The position numbers and the translations under genes are program-made. 6,891 nucleotides of DNA from an uncultured Lewinella sp. GTDB taxonomy: Bacteria; Bacteroidota; Bacteroidia; Chitinophagales; Saprospiraceae. Shown here piece by piece: positions 1 to 5,708 of the stretch. The DNA is taken from assembly GCA_938021455.1 (NCBI GenBank), contig CALIGP010000409.1, positions 1 to 6,891 on the forward strand, in the 5' to 3' direction. The notes under the pieces were generated by a model that was given only the letters and a program-made list of their open reading frames with translations, had not been told where the DNA came from and did no database searches. How positions within the stretch are numbered: the first letter of the stretch is position 1; every line of letters begins with the position of its first letter.

Positions 1-50
1 ATCCTTAGCCCCGGATGTAGTCGCGCAGCGACGGAATCCGGGGTAAGGAT
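1..50. repeat. Palindrome 1, nested 50-base hairpin
   Basis: ATCCTTA (1-7) pairs with TAAGGAT (44-50), G8 is bulged, and CCCCGGAT (9-16) pairs with ATCCGGGG (36-43). After a 3x3 internal loop, GTCGC (20-24) pairs with GCGAC (28-32) around a GCA loop. With 20 paired bases it could form a cruciform or a very stable RNA hairpin. There is no T-tract after it, so it is not a classical terminator. Confidence 0.85.
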
Positions 51-63
51 GCAATGTTTTTGC

Positions 64-80
64 GCGGCGCTAAGCGCCGC
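64..80. repeat. Palindrome 2, 7-bp GC stem
   Basis: GCGGCGC (64-70) and GCGCCGC (74-80) form a perfect 7-bp stem around a TAA loop. A T-run (57-61) precedes the stem on the plus strand, so on the minus strand this hairpin is followed by GC and then five A residues. Neither orientation gives a U-tract after the stem, which argues against an intrinsic terminator. Confidence 0.7.
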
Positions 81-103
81 AATCGCCAAGACAAGCTCTC
101 CTT

Positions 104-142
104 GCGTGGGGTAAAGCCCGCTTTGCGGTCTTCACCCCACGC
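104..142. repeat. Palindrome 3, 39-base hairpin
   Basis: GCGTGGGGT (104-112) pairs perfectly with ACCCCACGC (134-142). After single mismatches the stem continues with AAG (114-116) to CTT (130-132) and CCGC (118-121) to GCGG (125-128), closing on a TTT loop centred at 123. TAAGGATG follows directly at 143-150. Confidence 0.85.
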
Positions 143-152
143 TAAGGATGTT

Positions 153-169
153 TGACCACTCCGTGGTCA
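153..169. repeat. Palindrome 4, 7-bp hairpin
   Basis: TGACCAC (153-159) and GTGGTCA (163-169) form a perfect stem around TCC. It sits three bases after the second TAAGGATG and 30 bases before the preferred ATG of the oxidoreductase, so in a transcript from further left it would lie in that gene's leader. Confidence 0.7.
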
Positions 170-198
170 CCGGATTACTAATTAAGCAACGAAAATCA

Positions 199-1827
199 AT
201 GACTAAAAACCTCCCCCACTACCTCATCATCGGCGCCGGCTCCGCCGGCTGCCTGCTGGCCAACCGCCTCTCGGCGGACCCCGCCCATCAGGTACTGCTG
301 ATCGAGGCCGGAGGGCCGGTACGTAACCCCAACATCGTCATCCCGGCGGGCTACCCGAAGCTGCACCGGACCTCGGTAGACTGGGGCTACTGGTCAGAGC
401 CCCAGGAGCAATTGCTCAATCGTAAAATATACCTGCCCCGCGGCAAAGTCTTGGGCGGCAGCAGCTCCACCAACGCCATGGCCTACGTGCGCGGCAACCG
501 CGCCGACTACGACGACTGGGCCGCCCTAGGCAATGCCAGCTGGGGCTACGAAGACGTGCTGCCCTACTTCCGCAGACACGAGCACAACGTCGACATTGAA
601 AATGATTTCCACGGTCGGGAAGGAGAGCTCAACGTTGAATTCCCGAGCCGCTACCGCTCGCCCTTTGCAGCGGCCTTTGTGGAGGCTTGCGCAGAGACCG
701 GTTTTGATCGTAACGACGACTACAACGGCGCGCAGCAAGCCGGAGCCGGTCTCTTTCAGTTCACGATCAAAGATGGCAAGCGACACTCCGCCTACAGCGC
801 TTTCCTGAAGCCGGTGATGAGTCGGAAAAATCTGACCGTCCTGACGAATACCCAGGTGAGCAAAATCCTGATTGAGTGCGACCGCGCCATCGGCGTACTG
901 GCCGGAAAGCCGGGGAAGACCCCGCAGGAATTTCGGGCCAGCCGGGAGGTTATCCTCTCCGCCGGGTCCTTCGCCTCTCCCCAGCTACTGATGCTCTCCG
1001 GCATTGGTGAGCGGGAAGAATTGGGGCTCCATGGTTTGGAGTGTAAGCGAGATTTGCCCGGAGTAGGCAAGAACCTTCAGGATCATCTGTTTGTGCCCAT
1101 CGGAGCGCTGTCTCACCAGCAGGAAGGACAGAACCATTACGTACGGCCGGTGGCGATGGCTCGGGCGGCGCTGGATTATTTGCTCTTAGGCAAGGGGGTT
1201 TTCAATAGCTCACCGCTGGAGGCGGTGGCTTTTGGGTCCACCTCTCTCAGCCCGGATCGGGTAGACTACCAGTTTCATTTTTCCTCTTTCCACGTTGGGG
1301 AAGGCTATGACTCGGATTTCCACAACTATAAGACTTTCCCAACAGACGGTGACGGGTTCAGTATCCTTCCTTCGCTACTACGGCCTAAAAGCCGGGGCAC
1401 CTTGCACCTGCGCTCCGGCGCACCAAAGGACCACCCCGTCATCCAACCCAACTTCTGCGCCCACGAAGATGACCGGAAAGTTCTCCTCGAAGCCACCAAA
1501 AAAGCCCTGGAAGTGATGAAAGCCTCCGCCTTTAGCCCTTACCTCAAACGCCGCTTCTCCCCGCCCAACGTCAGTTCCGATGGTGCTATCTGGGATCACA
1601 TCCAGCGGCAGGTAGAAACGATCTATCACCCCGTAGGTACCTGCAAAATGGGCCATGATGACATGGCTGTCGTAGACGATCATTTGCGCGTAAACGGCAT
1701 CGGTGGCCTGCGCGTGATCGACGCCAGTATCATGCCCACTATCGTGAGTGGGAACACGAATGCGCCGGTGTATATGATTGCGGAACGGGGGGCGGAGATG
1801 GTGGTTGCGGCTTCAACCGGCAGCTAG
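199..1827 (+). CDS. GMC-family FAD-dependent oxidoreductase (choline/alcohol dehydrogenase type)
   Basis: The gene encodes a 542-residue cytoplasmic flavoenzyme of the glucose-methanol-choline family, which oxidises an alcohol while reducing bound FAD. Visible features are the N-terminal dinucleotide-binding GAGSAG (residues 12-17) with the ribose-binding E36 at the end of the second strand. The first GMC signature is GKVLGGSSSTNAMA (82-95) and the second is GSFASPQLLMLSGIG (256-270). The C-terminal catalytic part has HPVGTCKMG with H477 and SGNTNAP with N519, matching the His/Asn pair of choline oxidase-type enzymes. There is no signal peptide, and the length is normal for the BetA/AlkJ branch. 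I chose ATG 199 because the flavin fold starts ten residues later. The alternative in-frame ATG at 148 lies in the palindrome array and would add 17 repeat-encoded residues. The substrate cannot be told: no betaine aldehyde dehydrogenase or transporter is nearby. Family assignment is secure; choline specificity is not. Confidence 0.93.
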   Translation: MTKNLPHYLIIGAGSAGCLLANRLSADPAHQVLLIEAGGPVRNPNIVIPAGYPKLHRTSVDWGYWSEPQEQLLNRKIYLPRGKVLGGSSSTNAMAYVRGNRADYDDWAALGNASWGYEDVLPYFRRHEHNVDIENDFHGREGELNVEFPSRYRSPFAAAFVEACAETGFDRNDDYNGAQQAGAGLFQFTIKDGKRHSAYSAFLKPVMSRKNLTVLTNTQVSKILIECDRAIGVLAGKPGKTPQEFRASREVILSAGSFASPQLLMLSGIGEREELGLHGLECKRDLPGVGKNLQDHLFVPIGALSHQQEGQNHYVRPVAMARAALDYLLLGKGVFNSSPLEAVAFGSTSLSPDRVDYQFHFSSFHVGEGYDSDFHNYKTFPTDGDGFSILPSLLRPKSRGTLHLRSGAPKDHPVIQPNFCAHEDDRKVLLEATKKALEVMKASAFSPYLKRRFSPPNVSSDGAIWDHIQRQVETIYHPVGTCKMGHDDMAVVDDHLRVNGIGGLRVIDASIMPTIVSGNTNAPVYMIAERGAEMVVAASTGS

Positions 1828-1854
1828 AAAGACAACTTTTTATTGGGGAGAAAG

Positions 1855-1877
1855 CGTTATCTTGCTGAAGAATAACG
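1855..1877 (+). promoter_or_regulatory. Hairpin just upstream of the small-protein start
   Basis: CGTTATCTT (1855-1863) pairs with AAG (1868-1870) and ATAACG (1872-1877) around a GCTG loop, with A1871 bulged, giving nine base pairs. It ends ten bases before the ATG at 1888 and is followed by AACTAAAAAT, not a T-tract, so it is a poor terminator for the oxidoreductase gene. As DNA it could be an operator, as RNA a leader hairpin affecting initiation. Both roles are inferred from position alone. Confidence 0.4.
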
Positions 1878-1887
1878 AACTAAAAAT

Positions 1888-2139
1888 ATGGTTGCAGAAC
1901 AATCAATTTTGGGAAGACTTATCGATTTTCTGAGTAGCCAGCCTACCGATCAGGAAATTATTGCCATTAAAGCAACAGAAGAAGAAGAAGAGCGTGTTGA
2001 TCATCTTGCTGCGCAAAAAAACGAAGGTGTCATTTCAAAAGCAGAAGACGAAGAGTTATATAATTCACTGCTAGCTGAGTATATAATGGGTATTGCTAAA
2101 GCGAATGCCTATGGAAGGCTGAAAAGAGCTGAAAATTGA
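1888..2139 (+). CDS. Small acidic hypothetical protein, partner of the HNH nuclease
   Basis: This 83-residue protein has no named function. It is charged and probably all-helical: an N-terminal stretch with SQPTDQEIIAIK (17-28), a run of five glutamates (31-35), then ERVDHLAAQKNEGVISKAEDEELYNSLLAEYIMGIAKANAYGRL, split about G47-S50 into two predicted helices. The pattern of charged helix, short G-x-I/L-S/T turn, E-E-L helix and C-terminal basic A-x-A-x-x-R-L resembles small proteins I have seen encoded just before standalone HNH nucleases in other bacteria; that is recollection, not a search. No signal peptide or membrane segment is present. The stop TGA overlaps the TTG start of the HNH gene, implying translational coupling. 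The A-rich leader (ACTAAAAAT) without a Shine-Dalgarno fits Bacteroidota. It could be an antitoxin-like or accessory subunit, but nothing in the sequence proves it. Confidence 0.75.
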   Translation: MVAEQSILGRLIDFLSSQPTDQEIIAIKATEEEEERVDHLAAQKNEGVISKAEDEELYNSLLAEYIMGIAKANAYGRLKRAEN

Positions 2140-2573
2140 AGAAGGAGATTATACCTAAAGGTTTGAGAAAAGAAGTAGCCGATCGTGCTAAAGACAGGTG
2201 TGAGTACTGCCTTATGCCGTCTGCATTAGCTACGTATAAACTACAAGTAGACCACATAATACCTGAAAAGCAAAAAGGCCCTACGACTTCAGATAACCTT
2301 GCGTTAGCATGTAAACCTTGCAACTGTAAAAAGGGCTATAGTGTGGTTCGATATTACTACGAATCTAGTAAGGCAGTTATGCTTTATAATCCTCGTAAAC
2401 AGGCTTGGGCTGACCACTTTGAACTTTTGAACTCTGGAGAAATAAAATGCTTGACTGAAACGGGGACTGCTACGGCTGAGGTTCTTGATTTCAACATTCA
2501 GGCTAGGATTGAATTTCGTGAGCGGATGATTAGTAATGGGTTGTTAGATCTGCGGGAAGGTCCACCAGGCTAA
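2136..2573 (+). CDS. Standalone HNH endonuclease (TTG start)
   Basis: The product is a 145-residue HNH-type metal-dependent nuclease. The zinc knuckle is CEYC (C22, C25) with CKPC (C59, C62). The catalytic core is VDHIIP (D39, H40), then N54 in TSDNLALAC, then N63 directly after the second knuckle, giving an HNN-like variant common in this group, followed by KKG. The part after the core, with YNPRKQAWADHF (84-95) and a later TETGTATAEVLDFN (107-120), recalls the C-terminal extension of a widespread family of solitary HNH proteins. No specificity, methyltransferase or helicase domain is attached. TTG 2136 is the only sensible start: an in-frame TGA lies at 2130-2132, and the first internal Met (M27) is inside the knuckle. 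The TTGA overlap with the upstream stop supports coupled translation. The stop overlaps the convergent gene's stop. The target, nucleic acid and biological role are unknown; homing, defence or toxin roles are all possible. Confidence 0.88.
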   Translation: MKKEIIPKGLRKEVADRAKDRCEYCLMPSALATYKLQVDHIIPEKQKGPTTSDNLALACKPCNCKKGYSVVRYYYESSKAVMLYNPRKQAWADHFELLNSGEIKCLTETGTATAEVLDFNIQARIEFRERMISNGLLDLREGPPG

Positions 2574-5560
2574 TCTTTTACCATCACTACTCTTGTACCC
2601 CACCGGCCTGAGCTCTTATCATAAACACGCAACAAATAAAGACCACTTGAGTAATTGCTCACGTCTATATTAAATTCATTGCCCTCATAAGTGACATCCA
2701 GGATCATCTGCCCGGAACTGGTGATGAGCGAAACGGAATAATTTCCCGTAGGGGTATTCAATAGCACCCTTCCTGAAGCGGGATTAGGGTAAACCAATAA
2801 TTCACTAGCAGGTATTTCCAAGTCATCAGTAGCAACTGCTGGATCTTGGGTGCAGAAAAGTACGACTTGGTCCGGATTGTTCTCCGGGTAATCTCCCGCA
2901 GGATTGTACCGCCATAACTCTTTGCCACTTAGGCCATCATTGGCGGAAAAGTAAAGGCTTCCCTGAAAAGTATAAAGATGGTCGACTCCGGCAAATGCTG
3001 CTCCCGGATTTATGTCCGCTACCAAAACGGTTCCCTCTTCTGTTCCATCCGTACGATAAAGTTCTCTGCCAAACTCAGCTGTACGGGCAGAAAAGTAGAC
3101 TAGACTATCTAATAAGGTTACATCAGAAGGGTAAGCACTTTCCTGTCCGGGATTAAGGTCTACTAATAGTCTGGCCTCTTCACCGGGGGCGTCGATTACC
3201 CATAGTTCATTCCCGTCTTGTTCTGTTTCTGAGGCGAAATAGATTTTTCCTGCGGCTACGGTGAATGCGTTATCAGCGACCAACAGCAGGTCTTGCCCGA
3301 AAGAATGTACCTGTTCAACTTCCCCACTGGGATTTATGGAAAACAGGTAATTAGACAAGCCGAATTCGCCCGTAAAATAGACCAGCTCTCCAAATTTAAA
3401 ATAATTTTTCGCCCGCGTAATACTGGCAAACGCTCCTTCTTCAATCATTTTCACGGTACCGTTTTCTGTTCCATCAGAAATATGCGGCACTCCTCTGTCA
3501 TTACCGATCTTAATAGAAAAATAGGCCAGCCCGTCGATCACCTTTAAGGAAGAAATGACGAAATTAAAATTCGTAGGGTTAACATCCTTGATTACGTAAG
3601 TGCCTTCGGTGGTTCCGTCAGTACGCCATAATTCCTGCCCTAAATCGGTGTCTTTTTCTACAAATACAAGTACGGAGTCATTAAGTGGGGTCATCCGAGA
3701 AGAACTTCCGCTATTGCCCGTCTCAGCGTTCAACACCTTTATGGTTTCAATCGTTTCCGGATTTCCATTAGTGGCAAGTAAAACCTGTCCGGTTCCGTGT
3801 AGGTAGCCACGGAGAAGCAGTCTGTCCCCGAGCGCGGCTGGCGGAGACTTTATGGTCGAGGTAAATCCATCAGAACTGGTAAAACTGTAAAACAAACCCG
3901 TTCCCTGCGGTGTGCCGTCCGTTTGCCAAATAGCACTGCCTCCCCTTTGCTCGTTCGAGTTTATGTAGTAGGCTTTGTCCTTAAATTTTACTAATCTCCC
4001 AATACTACTGCTGGCTGTTCCTGGCCTTGAATCTTGTAATAGCAAGGTACTGGAAGCATCTCCTTCTGTACTGAATAATTCAAAGCCGGCACATCCATTA
4101 TCGGCTACGACAAGCAGTTTTTCACCTAATGCTAATACAGTGTAGGGAAAAGAACCGACATTCTGGCTATTAATATCCAGCAGCATCTCTGCACCATCCG
4201 GCCTACTCTTTGCAGAATACAGTTCCAGACCGTTTGTACCATTATTTGCGGAAAAATACACCCTGTCTCCTCTTCGGGAGAATTCCGAGTGCAGGTTGAT
4301 GCCATGCTCCAAACCATGATAAACGTCAGCAACGGGCCTTGTCGATGACGGAGAACCTTCGGTATACCAGAACTCCCACCCTAGGTCATCCCTTTCTGCG
4401 ACAAAGAATAAGCCTCCCGCTGGCGTTGCTATCTGGTCTGAACTTACATAAAATGGAGTCTCACTGTCAACATAGTCCATGATTTTAAAAGTCCCGGCTA
4501 TTGTTCGATCGGATCGCCACAGAGATAGCTTATCATCGGTTGAGGAGCGGCCGGAAAAATACAGGCGTTTCGGAGTAACCTTTAAGTTAGATATCGTGAC
4601 TAAATCATCACTTGTGGGTAAATCCAGTATTTCATTTGTTCCTTCTTCTGTACCATCGGATTTCCAGAAGGTCGCACCTCCGGTTAATCCGCTGGTCCTG
4701 AAATACAGGGTATCGTTTACTACCTGCAGGTCTGTCGGGAAGCCCCCACCTTCCTGTCCGGGGATAATCTCTCTGAAGAGACGGGTTCCAGCGGGAGACC
4801 CATCTGAGACGTGCAACTCAAAATTACTGGAGCCGTCAGTAGCAGCATAGTATATTTTATTTCGGTAAGCGGCCATTCCCAGACTGCCTCTGCCTACATT
4901 AATCTGATCATTTATTTGAGGAGTAAACGTTCCCGTAAGAGTTCCGTCGCTGCGCCAAAGTTTTTTGACTACACCCTCAGTAGCGCCCATAAAAAACGCT
5001 AAAGTGTCCGTAAGTTCGACTTCTGTTATTACGTTTTTAACGGGTAGATTACCGAGAAAAATAGTCCCTTCGGGGGTGCCGTCACTTTGGTATAATCGGT
5101 TTACCAGTGCCGCATCTTGAATAATGAGAAATAGCTCTCCCCTTACGGTAAAGAGGGCGTCAAGGGTACTGTAAAACCCCATGCTATCCAATCGGATTAG
5201 TTCTGTCAGGTCGCCAGTTTCAAGGTCTGCAGCCATCCAGAGCAGATCGTTTCCGTCCAGTACGGTAACGTAAGCGACGTCCTCAATCAGCCGCAGATTG
5301 GTAGAGAAGGAAAGGTTTTCCCCCGAGAATGCCACAGGTTTTGGATCTTCCTCATTACTGTTTCCGTCTATGTAATAAAGATGCGACTTAAATGAGTCCG
5401 AATACGCCAAAAAAACCGTCCAGCGATCATTAGAGGTCAAATGACGAGGAGTACTGCCTTCATTCGTCTGATTAATATTTGCCACTAACTCCTGGGCCGA
5501 GGCAGGAACAAAAACCATTACCAAAAGACACAGAAAGAATAGTGAGTAAAAAGTCTTCAT
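2570..5560 (-). CDS. Secreted ELWxxDGT-repeat protein with T9SS type A sorting domain
   Basis: This 996-residue protein is exported and probably attached to or released from the cell surface. Residues 1-22 form a Sec signal peptide (MKTF, hydrophobic LFFLCLLVMVFV, then ASA before Q23). The body is a tandem array of about 18 units starting with an ELWxxDGT-like motif at residues 61, 106, 156, 201, 249, 298, 347, 397, 447, 495, 544, 594, 644, 692, 739, 786, 834 and 882, spaced 45-50 residues. The clearest copies are LWRSDGTLTGT (201), LWRTDGTTEGT (644) and LYRTDGTEEGT (834, followed by VLVADINPG); several others are degenerate. Each unit also carries a beta-strand motif such as LYFSAN, suggesting beta-propeller blades. 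Residues about 919-996, with LLVYPNP (921-927), SGLYLLRVY and terminal VVMVKD, are the T9SS sorting domain. No catalytic domain is seen, so binding or adhesion is only a guess. It is transcribed alone, after the thiolase terminator. Confidence 0.92.
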   Translation of the reverse strand: MKTFYSLFFLCLLVMVFVPASAQELVANINQTNEGSTPRHLTSNDRWTVFLAYSDSFKSHLYYIDGNSNEEDPKPVAFSGENLSFSTNLRLIEDVAYVTVLDGNDLLWMAADLETGDLTELIRLDSMGFYSTLDALFTVRGELFLIIQDAALVNRLYQSDGTPEGTIFLGNLPVKNVITEVELTDTLAFFMGATEGVVKKLWRSDGTLTGTFTPQINDQINVGRGSLGMAAYRNKIYYAATDGSSNFELHVSDGSPAGTRLFREIIPGQEGGGFPTDLQVVNDTLYFRTSGLTGGATFWKSDGTEEGTNEILDLPTSDDLVTISNLKVTPKRLYFSGRSSTDDKLSLWRSDRTIAGTFKIMDYVDSETPFYVSSDQIATPAGGLFFVAERDDLGWEFWYTEGSPSSTRPVADVYHGLEHGINLHSEFSRRGDRVYFSANNGTNGLELYSAKSRPDGAEMLLDINSQNVGSFPYTVLALGEKLLVVADNGCAGFELFSTEGDASSTLLLQDSRPGTASSSIGRLVKFKDKAYYINSNEQRGGSAIWQTDGTPQGTGLFYSFTSSDGFTSTIKSPPAALGDRLLLRGYLHGTGQVLLATNGNPETIETIKVLNAETGNSGSSSRMTPLNDSVLVFVEKDTDLGQELWRTDGTTEGTYVIKDVNPTNFNFVISSLKVIDGLAYFSIKIGNDRGVPHISDGTENGTVKMIEEGAFASITRAKNYFKFGELVYFTGEFGLSNYLFSINPSGEVEQVHSFGQDLLLVADNAFTVAAGKIYFASETEQDGNELWVIDAPGEEARLLVDLNPGQESAYPSDVTLLDSLVYFSARTAEFGRELYRTDGTEEGTVLVADINPGAAFAGVDHLYTFQGSLYFSANDGLSGKELWRYNPAGDYPENNPDQVVLFCTQDPAVATDDLEIPASELLVYPNPASGRVLLNTPTGNYSVSLITSSGQMILDVTYEGNEFNIDVSNYSSGLYLLRVYDKSSGRWGTRVVMVKD

Positions 5561-5596
5561 TGTAAATAGGTGTATGGTGTAGCATTGTAAGAATCA

Positions 5597-5629
5597 TCAA
5601 AATACAGGTGAGATAAGAAAGCCCCGCAA
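5597..5629 (-). promoter_or_regulatory. Possible Bacteroidota-type promoter of the repeat-protein gene
   Basis: On the minus strand TATTTTGA (5604-5597) is close to the Bacteroidota -7 element TAnnTTTG, and a TTG (5629-5627) lies 22 bases upstream where a -33 TTTG/TTG element is expected. Transcription would begin about 30 bases before the ATG at 5560. The upstream element falls inside the terminator hairpin. The match is imperfect, so this is tentative. Confidence 0.28.
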
Positions 5630-5647
5630 CAATTAAGTTACGGGGCT
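5612..5647 (-). terminator. Intrinsic terminator of the thiolase gene
   Basis: AGCCCCG (5620-5626) pairs with CGGGGCT (5641-5647). Beyond one C-A mismatch, AAC (5628-5630) pairs with GTT (5637-5639) around AATTAA. On the minus strand the stem is followed by the T-rich TTTCTTATC, the usual layout of an intrinsic terminator. It lies about 60 bases after the thiolase stop at 5709 and before the ATG at 5560, so it separates the two minus-strand genes. Confidence 0.7.
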
Positions 5648-5708
5648 CTATTTATCGGTAATGATACCGTTTTTGTAAGATAAGCGACTAAGTATCAGCC
5701 GTCTTCGA

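Larger units (their letters stand above)
1..169. repeat. Array of REP-like extragenic palindromes
   Basis: This non-coding stretch is almost entirely built of inverted repeats: four palindromes at 1-50, 64-80, 104-142 and 153-169. The 8-mer TAAGGATG follows or closes two of them (44-51 and 143-150, 99 bases apart), and its inverse ATCCTTA opens the window at 1-7. The stems are perfect or nearly so, differ from one another in sequence, and are GC-rich. A short conserved motif next to a variable palindrome recalls REP elements mobilised by RAYT-type transposases, but no such transposase is in the window. Read on the minus strand, 1-50 gives an open pseudo-peptide (PGFRRCATTSGAKD). I have the impression of having met this string in spurious Bacteroidota ORFs, which would fit a dispersed repeat. 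The array may continue left of the window. Confidence 0.75.

Noticed and set aside
1..169. CRISPR array or tandem terminators
   Set aside because: The palindromes differ from one another and there are no equal repeats with regular unique spacers; no stem is followed by a proper T-tract.
148..198. Leader peptide or signal sequence from the upstream ATG of the oxidoreductase
   Set aside because: The 17 residues are encoded by repeat DNA and lack a signal peptide's hydrophobic core and cleavage site.
526..1683. Overlapping open frames inside the oxidoreductase gene on both strands
   Set aside because: The in-frame GMC protein carries every family motif without interruption, so the others are shadows.
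1843..1864. Possible promoter before the small protein (TTG at 1843 and TATCTTGC near 1858)
   Set aside because: The spacing is about 12 bases, too short for the Bacteroidota -33/-7 pair, and the -7 match is poor.
3293..5002. Plus-strand open frames (3293-3547, 3600-3806, 4479-4850, 4811-5002) opposite the repeat protein
   Set aside because: All lie inside the intact 996-residue gene and have no domain, leader or partner; they arise from its repetitive codons.
5656..5675. Second hairpin CGGTA/TACCG followed by TTTTT on the plus strand
   Set aside because: The stem is only five pairs and no plus-strand gene ends nearby (the closest stop is at 2573), so a terminator role is not supported.
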